Counted from the first letter of the stretch, positions 1 to 9,446 are shown. The stretch: 64,000 nt of DNA from Catalinimonas alkaloidigena (GCF_029504655.1 NZ_JAQFIL010000001.1:997001-1061000); one strand, 5' to 3'. Notes: generated by a model from the letters alone, not told the origin. A program made the numbers and translations.

Positions 1-243
1 ACTAAGCATCTGAGTGACCAAAGTACGCTGAAAGTTCTTTCTAAAGAAGTTCAGGGGTATCTGGTAGGTGAAGCTTTTCCTGCCCTCGATAGAGCAGGCT
101 TAAGAAAATTAGCTGTATTGGTATCCGAAGATGTGTTTGCTAAAGCTACAGTAGACAATGTGAATAGCGCAACTATGATGGGAAATATTGAAGTGAAAAC
201 GTTTAACTCACGTAGAGAATGCGTTGATTGGTTAAATGAATAA
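1..243 (+). CDS. C-terminal part of an unknown small protein (STAS/SpoIIAA-like?)
   Basis: An open frame enters from the left edge and ends at a TAA at 241-243, giving 80 residues without a start. The fragment alternates short hydrophobic strands (LRKLAVLVSE) with charged helices and ends in an acidic stretch with a Trp (CVDWLNE). This is reminiscent of the small STAS/SpoIIAA-like proteins common in Cytophagales, but the match is weak and the N-terminus is missing. A hairpin terminator follows 14 bases later, so the frame is probably a genuine gene end. No function is assigned. Confidence 0.55.
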   Translation, partial: TKHLSDQSTLKVLSKEVQGYLVGEAFPALDRAGLRKLAVLVSEDVFAKATVDNVNSATMMGNIEVKTFNSRRECVDWLNE

Positions 244-256
244 TTAGTCACTTATG

Positions 257-289
257 AAAACCGGAGAGTTTCACTTTCCGGTTTTTTTT
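257..289 (+). terminator. Rho-independent terminator
   Basis: A perfect 9-bp stem (AAAACCGGA 257-265, TCCGGTTTT 277-285) with an 11-nt loop runs into a T tract at 282-289. It closes the partial gene at the left edge and separates it from the methyltransferase operon. Confidence 0.85.
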
Positions 290-333
290 AATGTTTGTCA
301 CAAAGCTATTTTTTTTAGATAATACTTTAAACT

Positions 334-1377
334 ATGTCAGTTACAATCCCTGTTCAAGTAGATCCTTTTAAAATTATTCAGGTAGGATTAAGTTTTTGGT
401 CATCCAAAACCCTACTCTCTGCTACCAAGCTGGGTTTATTCACTTTATTAGGTGAAAAACCTTTAAACGCCGAGCATATTAAATTGAAGCTAGGCTTAAA
501 CAAAGAAGGTTTGTATGTACGTGACTTTCTTGATGCTCTGTATTCCTTAGGCTTTTTGGAAAGAATAGGCAGTGGTGAATCCGCTGTGTATCAAAATACT
601 CCTGATACTGCTATGTTTCTTGATAAAAATCAGCCCAGCTACCTTGGAGGCTTTCTGGAAATGGCAAATGATCGCGAGTACAGATTTTGGGGAGATCTTG
701 AAGAGGGCTTGAAAACAGGCCAACCCCAGAATGAGGCTAAGTATACTGGTAAGGAATCCTTTGAGGCTATATATGAAAAACCAGAAGCTTTAGCCCAGTT
801 TACTGAGGCTATGTCAGGTATACAAAAGCTAAGCTTTATGGCTTTTGCAGAACGGTTTGATTTTTCTGCTTACAACACTCTGGTAGATGCCGGTGGTTCT
901 GCCGGGCTTCTCTCCGCACTGGTTGCTCAACAGCATGCTCATATGCACTGTACCACTTTTGACCTTCCACAGTTAGAGCCTTTCGCTAAAGCTACCGCTG
1001 AAAAACATGGGGTCTCAGATCGGGTAAGTGTACGTAATGGTGATTTTTTCAATGAGCCTTTTCCCAAAGCAGATATAGTTACCATGGGTAACATATTACA
1101 CAGTTTTGACCTTGAGAAAAAGAAAATGCTTATCACTAAAGCCTACGAGGCTTTACCCGAAGGAGGTTGTCTTGTAGCAATAGAAATGGTTCTGGATAAT
1201 GAGCGCAAAGAAAATACTTTTGGCTTATTGATGTCTCTCAATATGCTGATAGAATCTGACAGTGGCTTTAACTATACTCAGAAACAATATGAGGAATGGA
1301 CAAAGAATATAGGTTTTAGTGCTGTAGAATTTATTTCTTTAGGTGGCCCTGTAAGCGCTGCAATTGCTTATAAATAA
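334..1377 (+). CDS. SAM-dependent O-methyltransferase (family 2, hydroxyindole-O-methyltransferase-like)
   Basis: This 347-residue protein has the layout of plant/hydroxyindole-type O-methyltransferases. The N-terminal part (about 15-100) looks like the winged-helix dimerisation domain. The Rossmann SAM-binding loop follows at about 183-192 (VDAGGSAG), then an acidic strand end (TFDLP, 208-212) and the GDFF segment near 236. His256 in ILHSF sits where the family's catalytic base usually lies, although the residue after it is Ser instead of the usual Asp. The start ATG follows an AT-rich leader and only 16 bases separate its stop from the PrnB-like gene, so the two are almost certainly one transcript. 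The acceptor is unknown; the partner suggests a tryptophan-derived aromatic product. Confidence 0.85.
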   Translation: MSVTIPVQVDPFKIIQVGLSFWSSKTLLSATKLGLFTLLGEKPLNAEHIKLKLGLNKEGLYVRDFLDALYSLGFLERIGSGESAVYQNTPDTAMFLDKNQPSYLGGFLEMANDREYRFWGDLEEGLKTGQPQNEAKYTGKESFEAIYEKPEALAQFTEAMSGIQKLSFMAFAERFDFSAYNTLVDAGGSAGLLSALVAQQHAHMHCTTFDLPQLEPFAKATAEKHGVSDRVSVRNGDFFNEPFPKADIVTMGNILHSFDLEKKKMLITKAYEALPEGGCLVAIEMVLDNERKENTFGLLMSLNMLIESDSGFNYTQKQYEEWTKNIGFSAVEFISLGGPVSAAIAYK

Positions 1378-1393
1378 CCGATAAAATTGGACT

Positions 1394-2530
1394 ATGACTT
1401 TTAAAACAGTTGCATATGAGGCTCAGTGTATTCCTGCCTTAGAAGAGCAAAAGAAAGAAGACCAATATATTTGTTGCCTTGACCCACTTCAATCGGATGA
1501 GCGACTGAAAGCTGTACCTGCTCTGAATAAGGGAAAGGATACTATAGCGTTAGTCCTGATGCTGGTAGACATGCTACCCTCAATAAAGGAGGCAGCAGAC
1601 ATGGATTTTTATGAGGCATGTGCAGCAATGCGTGATATTGGTATTATGCTCGGCTCGTTAAAGCGACATGGGGTAGAGCCAGTTCATGTGATCCCTGAGC
1701 TGGAAGAAAAACTCAATATTTTAGCTGATATCACAGATCTTCCTCCTCGTGATACTTTGATCCACTATGTAAGATGGAATCCGGAAGGAAAGCGTCAGCG
1801 TACCTACACTGGTACTGAAGATGAAATACAATTAATTAAAAGTGTAAAAGTGGCCATACTGCCCTTGCATGAGGCTATACGTGCATTAAATGAGTTATAC
1901 AACATACCTTTAAGTTCTCCCGAATTTGTTCCAGTGTGTGAAAGAGTAATCACCCACTTTGATGGGATGGTACAAGGTATGGTGAATGCCAAGAGGAATG
2001 TAAGCCCCCGGTATTTCGCGGAAGAACTAAGGTTTTATTTTGATCCCATTGAACTAAACGAACAAGAATATTTGGGACCCGGTGCAGTGGAGATGCCGGT
2101 ATTCGTTTTTGATCACATACTGTGGAACTGTGATCTAGGTGAAGCTTTTTATAATGAATTTAAGCAAGCATATCTGCCTTACAATCAGGCAGTGATGCGA
2201 GAGTTGTATGATGCCTATAAGCATCTGCCCAGCCTGGTGAATAAGTGTATTCAGGAACTTAGGCAGGCAAATGATTATTCAGTGGTCCGACTTGACAGTG
2301 CAAAGCATCTCATTAAGCTGTTTAACTTGCTGAAAAGCTTCAGAGCCCCACACAAAAAGATGGCAGATGAGGCTTACGAGCATGCTGCTAAAGATGCTTA
2401 TCGGGAGAAAGGTAGTGGCGGTTATGAACCTGGAGTGCTGCATCTCATCCTCAAACTAAACCTGGAAGCGCTTGAAAGGCTAAAAAGCAGTATTCAAGAC
2501 TATAAAAATAAACAAGCATATCAATATTAA
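1394..2530 (+). CDS. PrnB-like haem protein (monodechloroaminopyrrolnitrin synthase family, DUF1864)
   Basis: This 378-residue protein resembles PrnB, the Pseudomonas enzyme that rearranges 7-chlorotryptophan to an arylpyrrole in pyrrolnitrin synthesis and shares the indoleamine/tryptophan 2,3-dioxygenase fold. Shared blocks recalled from PrnB are AMRDIG...LGSLKRHG (78-93), LPPRDTL (116-122), SPEF (175-178), LGPGAVEMP (227-235) and FRAPH (316-320). The last holds His320, the likely axial haem ligand. Length matches the family (about 360). No halogenase (PrnA/PrnC) or Rieske oxygenase (PrnD) is in the window, so the product is not pyrrolnitrin by this locus alone. Family membership is well supported; substrate and product are inference. 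Confidence 0.8.
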   Translation: MTFKTVAYEAQCIPALEEQKKEDQYICCLDPLQSDERLKAVPALNKGKDTIALVLMLVDMLPSIKEAADMDFYEACAAMRDIGIMLGSLKRHGVEPVHVIPELEEKLNILADITDLPPRDTLIHYVRWNPEGKRQRTYTGTEDEIQLIKSVKVAILPLHEAIRALNELYNIPLSSPEFVPVCERVITHFDGMVQGMVNAKRNVSPRYFAEELRFYFDPIELNEQEYLGPGAVEMPVFVFDHILWNCDLGEAFYNEFKQAYLPYNQAVMRELYDAYKHLPSLVNKCIQELRQANDYSVVRLDSAKHLIKLFNLLKSFRAPHKKMADEAYEHAAKDAYREKGSGGYEPGVLHLILKLNLEALERLKSSIQDYKNKQAYQY

Positions 2531-2537
2531 TTGTAGC

Positions 2538-2564
2538 AAAGCCTCTCTTTTAATGGGAGGCTTT
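2538..2564. terminator. Terminator between convergent genes
   Basis: AAAGCCTC (2538-2545) pairs with GAGGCTTT (2557-2564) 8 bases after the PrnB-like stop. The following T content is modest. It lies between convergent genes and may serve both. Confidence 0.65.
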
Positions 2565-2645
2565 CGCATTTTCTCTCAACAAAAAATAAGTTATATATAT
2601 AGCCCTTTGAAGGAGAGGAGTTACATCTTAATAACTTATTGCTTA

Positions 2646-4058
2646 CTACATAAATAGCTTGGCAAGCTTTTTCTTATGCTTGGTGTAAGGTGCGTACCGA
2701 ACAGGTAGATCAATCCAGGTTCCCCGCCTCATAATACTTTTTTTATGGGTAAAAGTATCAAAACTATGTTTTCCATGATAGGCATCATATCCGCTACTGC
2801 CAATGCCTCCGAAAGGCAAGTTAGGGTTACTTAAATGAACTATTGTATCATTTACTGCTCCCCCTCCGAATTGAACTTTCTTCCTGATCAGTTTTTCATT
2901 TTTTTTGTCTGAGGTAAAATGGTAAAGCGATAGCGGATGAGAGTTAATAGAGATCGTCTCTATTACCTCTTGATAATTTGAAAATGTCAATACGGGTAGA
3001 ATTGGCCCAAAAATTTCTTCCTGCATGATCGGGCTTTCCATATCTACATTATCTATTAGAGTAGGCCCAATAAATAATTTCTCACGATCAGTCTTTCCGC
3101 CATACATGATATTACCCTGATCCAGATAAGCAATGAGTGTATCAAATCGCTTTTGATTTAATATACGTCCATAATTCTGGTGGTCAGGATGCAGTTCACC
3201 ATAAAACTGTTCTATTGCGTTATGAAAGTGAGTAATAAACTCCTCTTTGATACTCTTTTCCAGGAGCAGATAGTCAGGGCTAACGCAGGTTTGCCCCGCA
3301 TTGAATGCTTTTCCCCAGGCTATTCTTCGTGCAGCGACTTTGAGTTTGGCCGTATGGTCAACAATGGCAGGGCTTTTACCTCCTAATTCTAATGTTACTG
3401 GTGTGAGTTTTTCAGCGGCCTGCTTAGCAATAATTTTTCCAACAGGAACACTTCCGGTAAAGAAAATATGATCAAAGCGATGGTTTTCCATAAGCTGGGG
3501 TACTATTTTAGCTCCGTCACCCTGTATTACACTGATATATTTCCTGTCAAAAGTATGGCTAATCATATCCTCGATGACTTTTGAAGTGTGCGGAGTAAGC
3601 TCTGAGGGCTTCAGTACTACTGTATTTCCTGCGGCAATGGCACCAATCAGCGGTGCTATTAATAGCTGGAACGGATAGTTCCAGGGACCAATGATGAGAC
3701 TGACACCTAAAGGCTCTTTATACACTTTACTTTTTGAGGGAAAATGTATGAGAGAGGTTGGTACACTTTCCGGCTTCATCCACTTTTTCAAATGTTTCAA
3801 TGTATGATTGACCTCAGCGTGAAGAAGTGCCACTTCGCTGGTGTATGCTTCAAAGTCAGGTTTATGCAGGTCAGCTTTTAGCGCCTGACCGATATCATAC
3901 TCATAACCTACAATGGCGGCTTTTAGCTTTTTGAGCTGCTCTTTTCTAAAAGTGTATGGTAGCGTATTTCCAGACTTAAAAAAAGTTTTTTTGTCATCAA
4001 AATAGGCATTTGCAGTCGTATCTTTTGATTCTTTAGAAAGTGTTGTTGTACTCATCAC
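2646..4058 (-). CDS. Aldehyde dehydrogenase, class 3 type
   Basis: This NAD(P)-dependent aldehyde dehydrogenase of 470 residues has the short form typical of class 3/fatty-aldehyde and coniferyl-aldehyde enzymes, without the N-terminal extension of BADH-type enzymes. Visible landmarks are the PWNYPF segment (125-130), the cofactor-site KPSE (150-153), the general base Glu224 in LELGGKSP and the nucleophile Cys258 in NAGQTC. The C-terminus is basic (KHKKKL) with no clear membrane anchor. It converges on the PrnB-like gene and has its own promoter side toward the VIT1 gene. It probably detoxifies or oxidises medium- to long-chain or aromatic aldehydes; a link to the PrnB unit is possible but unsupported. 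The start may be either of two adjacent Met codons. Confidence 0.88.
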   Translation of the reverse strand: MMSTTTLSKESKDTTANAYFDDKKTFFKSGNTLPYTFRKEQLKKLKAAIVGYEYDIGQALKADLHKPDFEAYTSEVALLHAEVNHTLKHLKKWMKPESVPTSLIHFPSKSKVYKEPLGVSLIIGPWNYPFQLLIAPLIGAIAAGNTVVLKPSELTPHTSKVIEDMISHTFDRKYISVIQGDGAKIVPQLMENHRFDHIFFTGSVPVGKIIAKQAAEKLTPVTLELGGKSPAIVDHTAKLKVAARRIAWGKAFNAGQTCVSPDYLLLEKSIKEEFITHFHNAIEQFYGELHPDHQNYGRILNQKRFDTLIAYLDQGNIMYGGKTDREKLFIGPTLIDNVDMESPIMQEEIFGPILPVLTFSNYQEVIETISINSHPLSLYHFTSDKKNEKLIRKKVQFGGGAVNDTIVHLSNPNLPFGGIGSSGYDAYHGKHSFDTFTHKKSIMRRGTWIDLPVRYAPYTKHKKKLAKLFM

Positions 4059-4217
4059 TACAGTATTTAATTTCTATAATTCAGCTCGAAAACTCTGAGG
4101 AAGTTGTATACAACTACAAGCTTGTCATTTATCACGATATTTATTTGAATCAGTTTCAAATTATAAATGCCCCCTTAGATTTAGATTGACTATGGCTATA
4201 TTCGTCAAAAAAGGAAA

Positions 4218-4964
4218 ATGATAGGTCAGAAGAAGCCAAAGTCAGAAGATAAGTTGCACGGAGCTAACTCTTCTTTAGGAAAATTGCAGGATTACCTTGG
4301 TGAGTTTGTATACGGGGGGATAGATGGAAGCGTCACCACATTTGCAGTAGTGGCCGGAGCAGCAGGAGCGGATTTAGGAGCAGCCGTAGTATTGATCCTG
4401 GGTTTTGCCAATTTGATCGCTGATGGCTTTTCCATGTCAGTAGGGGCGTATCTCTCTACCAAAACTCAAGCTGACAATTACGAAAAACATAAAAATATAG
4501 AGTACTGGGAGGTAGAACATATGCCCGACAGAGAAGTAGAAGAAGTGAGAGAGATTTACGAAGCGAAAGGATTTGAAGGTGAATTACTTGAACAGGTAGT
4601 GGCCAAGATCACCGAAGACAAAGACCGCTGGGTAGATATCATGATGAAAGAAGAACTGGAAATGACTCCCGAGACCAAATCTCCCTGGACGATAGGACTG
4701 GTGACTTTTCTGTCATTCATTGTGGTGGGTTTAGTCCCTCTGCTTGTTTATGTTTACAACTATTTGCAGGGTGTAGATATACAACACACTTTTATGATTG
4801 CCAGTATTTTGACATCCTTTGCTTTCATCGGGATTGGATGGCTAAAAAGTTATGTCAACCAGACTCCTCGTTTTCGCAGCATAGTGGAAACACTTTTACT
4901 AGGAGCTTCAGCCGCAGTTTTGGCCTACTGGGTGGGTAATGTTTTGGAAAAAATAGTGAATTGA
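4218..4964 (+). CDS. VIT1/CCC1-family membrane transporter
   Basis: This 248-residue protein belongs to the VIT1/CCC1 (DUF125) family of Fe2+/Mn2+ transporters. The first helix pair carries the hallmark YGGIDGSVTTFAVVAG, followed by the second helix FANLIADGFSMSVGAYLS. A central acidic cytoplasmic segment (about 95-150: EVEEVREIY, VDIMMKEELEM) matches the metal-binding loop of plant and protist VITs. Two to three more helices follow. The start ATG is preceded by an AAGGA-like site (about 4211). It stands alone between a divergent aldehyde dehydrogenase and a hairpin. It likely exports or sequesters iron or manganese; the metal is inferred from the family only. Confidence 0.85.
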   Translation: MIGQKKPKSEDKLHGANSSLGKLQDYLGEFVYGGIDGSVTTFAVVAGAAGADLGAAVVLILGFANLIADGFSMSVGAYLSTKTQADNYEKHKNIEYWEVEHMPDREVEEVREIYEAKGFEGELLEQVVAKITEDKDRWVDIMMKEELEMTPETKSPWTIGLVTFLSFIVVGLVPLLVYVYNYLQGVDIQHTFMIASILTSFAFIGIGWLKSYVNQTPRFRSIVETLLLGASAAVLAYWVGNVLEKIVN

Positions 4965-5043
4965 GATCAGATGGAAAGAGGTAGCAAAAATAGGCTAATT
5001 GTACTGATAGATCAAACGTAGCGCATAGAGTTGTAATCTTAGG

Positions 5044-5071
5044 AAGAGGGTTGCTACCCGCTAACCCTCTT
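5044..5071 (+). terminator. Hairpin downstream of the VIT1 gene
   Basis: A perfect 9-bp inverted repeat, AAGAGGGTT (5044-5052) and AACCCTCTT (5063-5071), has a 10-nt loop. The T tail is weak (CTTGTTAAC), so termination efficiency is uncertain. Confidence 0.55.
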
Positions 5072-5171
5072 GTTAACTGCGCTAATACGCTTATATTGCA
5101 TATAGCTAGGTGCCTGATTGTAAAGCCAAGATAGTTTGTTTTGCCAACGCCTCTACTTTATTGAACAACAA

Positions 5172-6149
5172 ATGAAAGCCATCCTGTTTGAGCAATACGG
5201 ACCTCCGGAGAAAGTTCTCTCTTTAAGGGAAGTAGAAAAACCATCTCCTAAACACAACGAAGTCCTGATAAAAATTAAGGCTACTGCGGTCAATGATTAT
5301 GACTGGAGCCTTGTGAGGGGTCAACCTTATCTGTACAGACTCATGTTTGGTTTTCTTAAACCCAAACATCCTATTTCAGGAATGGAACTTTCGGGTATTG
5401 TGGCAGAGATTGGTGCTGATGTCCATAATCATAAGGTTGGCGAGGCAGTATTTGGTGACATATCGGAATACGGTTTCGGGACTTTTGCCGAATATATATG
5501 TATCAATAAAAATGCGGTAATTAAGCAACCTGAAACAATAAGCTTTGAAGAAGCAGCGGCCCTTCCGCATGCATCCACCCTTGCTTTACAAGCCCTGAGA
5601 GATATTGGTAAAATTGAGCAAGGTCAAAAAGTCCTGATCAATGGCGGTGGGGGAGGTGTGGGAACCATAGGCCTACAATTGGCCAAGCTTTACCACTGCC
5701 ATGTGACTGGGGTTGATGCTCAGGAGAAAATAGAAATGATGAAATCCATTGGTTTTGATACCACCATAGATTATAAGCAGATAAATTTTACTAAAGCAGG
5801 GGAAAAGTATGATTTGATTCTGGATTGTAAAACCAACAAATCCGCTTTTTCTTATTTGAGCGCATTAAAGGTAAATGGCAGGTATGTTACCATAGGAGGT
5901 AAGGTAGGTAGCTTGATTAAAGTTTTGTTGTGGAGTAAGCTAATAAATCTGTTCTCAACGAAAAAACTTCAAGTTCTTAGTTTAAAACCCAATAAAGATC
6001 TGGACTACATCTGTGAGCTGTTCAGGGAAGGTAAAATTAAGTGCGAAATTGATGGCCCGTACGCCCTAGCGGAGACTCCTGGATTAATTCAGTATTTCGG
6101 TGAAGGTAAACATAAAGGTAAAGTTGTGATAAAAACAGATTCACCATGA
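5172..6149 (+). CDS. MDR-superfamily NAD(P)-dependent oxidoreductase (quinone reductase/zinc-free alcohol dehydrogenase type)
   Basis: This medium-chain dehydrogenase/reductase has about 325 residues. The N-terminus (MKAILFEQYGPPEKVL) and GroES-like domain match the quinone-oxidoreductase/reticulon-4-interacting branch. The cofactor loop INGGGGGVGTIGLQLAKL lies near residue 160. The structural-zinc Cys cluster of classical alcohol dehydrogenases is not seen. An upstream in-frame ATG at 5136 would add 12 residues of non-conserved sequence, so the start at 5172 was chosen. The downstream lipoprotein gene is 122 bases away; no operon partner is evident. The reaction is probably NADPH-dependent reduction of an enone or quinone, inferred from the family. 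Confidence 0.82.
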   Translation: MKAILFEQYGPPEKVLSLREVEKPSPKHNEVLIKIKATAVNDYDWSLVRGQPYLYRLMFGFLKPKHPISGMELSGIVAEIGADVHNHKVGEAVFGDISEYGFGTFAEYICINKNAVIKQPETISFEEAAALPHASTLALQALRDIGKIEQGQKVLINGGGGGVGTIGLQLAKLYHCHVTGVDAQEKIEMMKSIGFDTTIDYKQINFTKAGEKYDLILDCKTNKSAFSYLSALKVNGRYVTIGGKVGSLIKVLLWSKLINLFSTKKLQVLSLKPNKDLDYICELFREGKIKCEIDGPYALAETPGLIQYFGEGKHKGKVVIKTDSP

Positions 6150-6271
6150 CATCAAAAGAAGGTGTTTTACCATTTATTTCCCTGCCCTTACTAGCTAAGG
6201 TAATCAGCCTAAAACTATGATTTGCAAAGCCTGACTTTTTGGCTAGTTTTATGAACCAAAATCAAGTGAAC

Positions 6272-7831
6272 ATGCGGAAGATGTTGTGGTCGGCGTTGCT
6301 GTTGTTCGGCATCGCCTGCCATAATCAGCAGACCGAAGAAAAAAAAGAGAGCAACCTTCCCGGGAGTGCTCTTGCCTTGCAGCACTGTAGTAGTTGTCAT
6401 GCTTATGTAGCTCCTGATCAACTGCCCAAAGAGGTGTGGGAAAAGAATGTGCTTCCTGCTATGGGCTTCCGCATGGGTATTTTTGAAGGTTCCCACCCAC
6501 CTGACAGCCTGTTTGAAAATGGCAAAGCACGGCAGCTGGTAGAAGACGCAAATATTTACCCTGAGGAACCTGTACTTTCAAAAGTAGATTGGGAAAAGAT
6601 CGTAGATTACTACATTGAAAATGCTCCTGATTCTCTTTCTGCATCTCCCAAAGAAAAGCCAATGCAAATAGGCTTGCCGCATTTTGCATATAAGCCTTCT
6701 CAATTCTCAGTAAGACCGCCGCTTTGTACAATGGTCAAGATTATTCCCGAACGATCGCAGATTGCTTTTTCTGACGGTAAAGATAATGTAAGCCGCCTGG
6801 TGATGCTGAATCAACAGATGGAGAAGCAGTATGAAGTATTCATGCCCAGTACGCCGGTTGATTATCAAATCCTGAACGATACCGCATATCTTACGACTAT
6901 AGGAAAGAAAGCATTTCCCACTGACCATGCTCAGGGTACAGTAGAGAAAATCTTCAGTGTAAGTCAGGAAGAAAAGCCCGACCGGTCAACAATGCTTCTG
7001 GAAAAGCTGCAACGCCCGGTGCATGTCAGTTACAGCGACCTGAACCTGGATGGCAGAACAGATATCCTGGTTTGTGATTTTGGAAACTTAGTAGGTAAAC
7101 TAGCCTGGTATGAAAATATGGGGGGTAGTGAATATAATATTCGTTACCTGAAACACGATCCAGGGGCAACACTTACTGTCGTGAAGGATATTGATGAAGA
7201 TGGCAGACCAGATATTATCGCGCTGATGGCTCAGGCGAGGGAAGGAATCTTTTTGTTCAAAAACAGTCCGGGTGGATTTTTAAAAGCACAACCGCTGCTT
7301 ACTTTTTCTCCCCTCAATGGCTCCACTTACTTTGAGTTAGTGGATTTCAATCAGGACAGACATCTGGATATTCTCTACACCTGCGGTGACAATGCGGACA
7401 CTTCGCCTGTTCTCAAAAATTATCACGGTATTTATATCTATCTTAATGATGGGAACTTTCAATTCAAGCAAGAGTGGTTTTATCCTCTCAATGGTGCTTA
7501 TAAAGCGCTGGCCAGGGATTTTGATCAGGATGGTGACCTGGATATTGCCGCCATTTCTTTCTTCCCCGATTATGCCCATTCTCCGGAGGAGAGCTTTGTC
7601 TATTTGCAAAATGGCGGGGAAATGAATTTTACTGCCTTTTCCTTTCCCGAATCTACTGCTGGCCGCTGGATGGTAATGGATGCCAACGATATAGATCAGG
7701 ACGGAGATATTGATCTGGCATTAGGCGCCTTTGTAAGCTTTTTTCCTGAAGGAGATACTACCGGATTGTACCAGAGATGGATAGAAGAGAGTCCTTCAGT
7801 AGTTTTATTGGAGAATACAATAGGTAATTGA
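6272..7831 (+). CDS. Secreted FG-GAP/VCBS-repeat lipoprotein with an N-terminal haem c motif
   Basis: Starting at the ATG at 6272 the protein begins with a lipoprotein signal peptide ending in FGIAC, so Cys16 would be lipidated; two upstream in-frame Met codons (6239, 6251) only extend the signal. A CSSCH haem c attachment motif (39-43) follows, with PAMGFRMG as a possible distal-Met region. The remainder is a beta-propeller with at least five Ca2+-binding loops of the DxDxDGxxD kind (DLNLDGRTD, DIDEDGRPD, DFNQDRHLD, DFDQDGDLD, DIDQDGDID). It is probably anchored in the periplasm or outer membrane. Such haem-plus-propeller lipoproteins occur in Bacteroidota, but the role is unknown. It precedes the choline genes by 144 bases; co-regulation is not shown. 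Confidence 0.75.
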   Translation: MRKMLWSALLLFGIACHNQQTEEKKESNLPGSALALQHCSSCHAYVAPDQLPKEVWEKNVLPAMGFRMGIFEGSHPPDSLFENGKARQLVEDANIYPEEPVLSKVDWEKIVDYYIENAPDSLSASPKEKPMQIGLPHFAYKPSQFSVRPPLCTMVKIIPERSQIAFSDGKDNVSRLVMLNQQMEKQYEVFMPSTPVDYQILNDTAYLTTIGKKAFPTDHAQGTVEKIFSVSQEEKPDRSTMLLEKLQRPVHVSYSDLNLDGRTDILVCDFGNLVGKLAWYENMGGSEYNIRYLKHDPGATLTVVKDIDEDGRPDIIALMAQAREGIFLFKNSPGGFLKAQPLLTFSPLNGSTYFELVDFNQDRHLDILYTCGDNADTSPVLKNYHGIYIYLNDGNFQFKQEWFYPLNGAYKALARDFDQDGDLDIAAISFFPDYAHSPEESFVYLQNGGEMNFTAFSFPESTAGRWMVMDANDIDQDGDIDLALGAFVSFFPEGDTTGLYQRWIEESPSVVLLENTIGN

Positions 7832-7963
7832 TAAGTGCCGCATATAAAGTAAAGTGCCGAGGGGCCTTCACCATTTGTTTTTTTGATGATGAGGGTTGAT
7901 AGTTAATAAGATGATTCAACTCGCTAATCCGGTCATTCATGCCCCTTTCCCTTAATTTTTTCG

Positions 7964-7971
7964 TAGTTTTG
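7964..7971 (+). promoter_or_regulatory. Possible Bacteroidota -7 box (TAGTTTTG)
   Basis: The sequence fits TAnnTTTG, the -7 element of the primary sigma factor in Bacteroidota, and lies only 4 bases before the betB start codon. If used, the mRNA would be almost leaderless. No clear -33 TTTG partner was found at standard spacing, so this is tentative. Confidence 0.25.
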
Positions 7972-7975
7972 GACT

Positions 7976-9427
7976 ATGAAAAACATTCCACTATATATAG
8001 ATAACCAGCACTATCAGGGATCAGGAAAAAGCTTTAACAATTATAATCCCGCCACCGGAGAAATCATTCACGAGGTAAGTGGTACATCTCCGGATGACTT
8101 TGAAAAAGCCATAGCTTCAGCCAAACGAGGTTTCAAAGTGTGGTCTGCCATGTCGCCTACCGAAAGAGGACGTATCTTGCACAGAGCTTCTCAGATCCTG
8201 AGAGAGCGTAATGACGAGTTGGCACATTTAGAAATGCTGGATGCAGGAAAACCTATTCGCGAAGCCCTGGAAGTTGATGTGATTTCGGGAGCCGACTGCC
8301 TGGAATATTATGCCGGAATCGCTGCCAGCCTACATGGGGACCATATTCAGTTGGGAGGCGATTTTGCCTATACCCGCAGAGAGCCTTTAGGCATCTGTGC
8401 CGGCATTGGTGCCTGGAATTATCCCATTCAGATCGCTTGCTGGAAAGCGGCTCCAGCACTGGCCTGTGGTAATGTGATGATCTTCAAGCCTGCTGAGCTC
8501 ACACCACTTACCGCATTTAAGCTTGGAGAGATATTTACCGAAGCAGGTCTGCCCGATGGTGTCTTTAATGTGATACAGGGAGATGCCATTGTCGGCCAGA
8601 TGATGACCGGGCATCCTGACATTGCCAAAGTATCCATTACCGGAGAGGTAGGCACCGGAAAAGCAGTAATGGCTGCGTCCGCCACCACCTTAAAAAAAGT
8701 GACACTGGAGCTAGGAGGTAAGTCACCCATCATCGTTTTTGATGATGCTGATCTGGACGAAGCAGTTTTTGGAGCGATGCTGGGTAACTTTTATACACAA
8801 GGAGAGATCTGTAGTAATGGCACAAGAGTGTATGTACATGAATCAGTGAAAGATGCGTTTATGGATAGATTAATCCGGCAAACCCAGGCGCTCAAAGTAG
8901 GCGATCCCGCAGACCCTGAGACACGGGTAGGAGCGTTGATAAGCAAAAACCATTTTGAAAAAGTAATGCAATACATCTCCCTGGGTACGGAGCAGGGAGC
9001 CGAGCTGGCATGCGGAGGTCAGCAGGTAGAAGTGAAAGGTTGCGAAGGGGGGTACTTCGTGGAACCTACTATTTTTGTTGCGCCTGAAGACAATTTACGC
9101 ATCGTAGAAGAAGAAATCTTTGGTCCGGTAATGACGGTGCTCACATTTAGCGAAGAGGAAGAAGTACTGCAAAGGGCTAATAACACTCCCTTTGGACTAG
9201 CTGCCGGCGTATTTACGAAAGACCTAAGAAAAGCGCACCGTATGGTAGCTGGCCTGGAAGCCGGTATGTGCTGGATCAATACATTTAATATCAATCCGGT
9301 AGAAATTCCGTTCGGAGGTTACAAACAATCTGGTATCGGGCGGGAGAACGGCCTGGCAGCAATAGAACATTACACACAATTAAAAACAGTTTATGTGGCC
9401 ATGGATAAAATGGTCAACCCATTCTGA
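7976..9427 (+). CDS. betB: Betaine-aldehyde dehydrogenase
   Basis: This 483-residue NAD(P)+-dependent dehydrogenase converts betaine aldehyde to glycine betaine. It has the full BADH-type length and motifs: [15 protein letters not shown] (143-157), the KPAE cofactor segment (171-174), the general base Glu245 in LELGGKSP, the nucleophile Cys279 in the BADH-like context [10 protein letters not shown], and EEIFGPV near 380. The C-terminal [13 protein letters not shown] is typical. The choline oxidase gene starts 19 bases after its stop, so the two form a transcription unit that carries out both steps from choline to the osmoprotectant glycine betaine in the cytoplasm. A standard betA-type dehydrogenase is not present here. 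Confidence 0.93.
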   Translation: MKNIPLYIDNQHYQGSGKSFNNYNPATGEIIHEVSGTSPDDFEKAIASAKRGFKVWSAMSPTERGRILHRASQILRERNDELAHLEMLDAGKPIREALEVDVISGADCLEYYAGIAASLHGDHIQLGGDFAYTRREPLGICAGIGAWNYPIQIACWKAAPALACGNVMIFKPAELTPLTAFKLGEIFTEAGLPDGVFNVIQGDAIVGQMMTGHPDIAKVSITGEVGTGKAVMAASATTLKKVTLELGGKSPIIVFDDADLDEAVFGAMLGNFYTQGEICSNGTRVYVHESVKDAFMDRLIRQTQALKVGDPADPETRVGALISKNHFEKVMQYISLGTEQGAELACGGQQVEVKGCEGGYFVEPTIFVAPEDNLRIVEEEIFGPVMTVLTFSEEEEVLQRANNTPFGLAAGVFTKDLRKAHRMVAGLEAGMCWINTFNINPVEIPFGGYKQSGIGRENGLAAIEHYTQLKTVYVAMDKMVNPF

Positions 9428-9446
9428 AAATCTACACACAAAACCA

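Noticed and set aside
9393..9446. Upstream extension of choline oxidase into betB
   Set aside because: Adds 18 residues unlike GMC enzymes and overlaps the betB end; the ATG at 9447 leads directly into the FAD motif.
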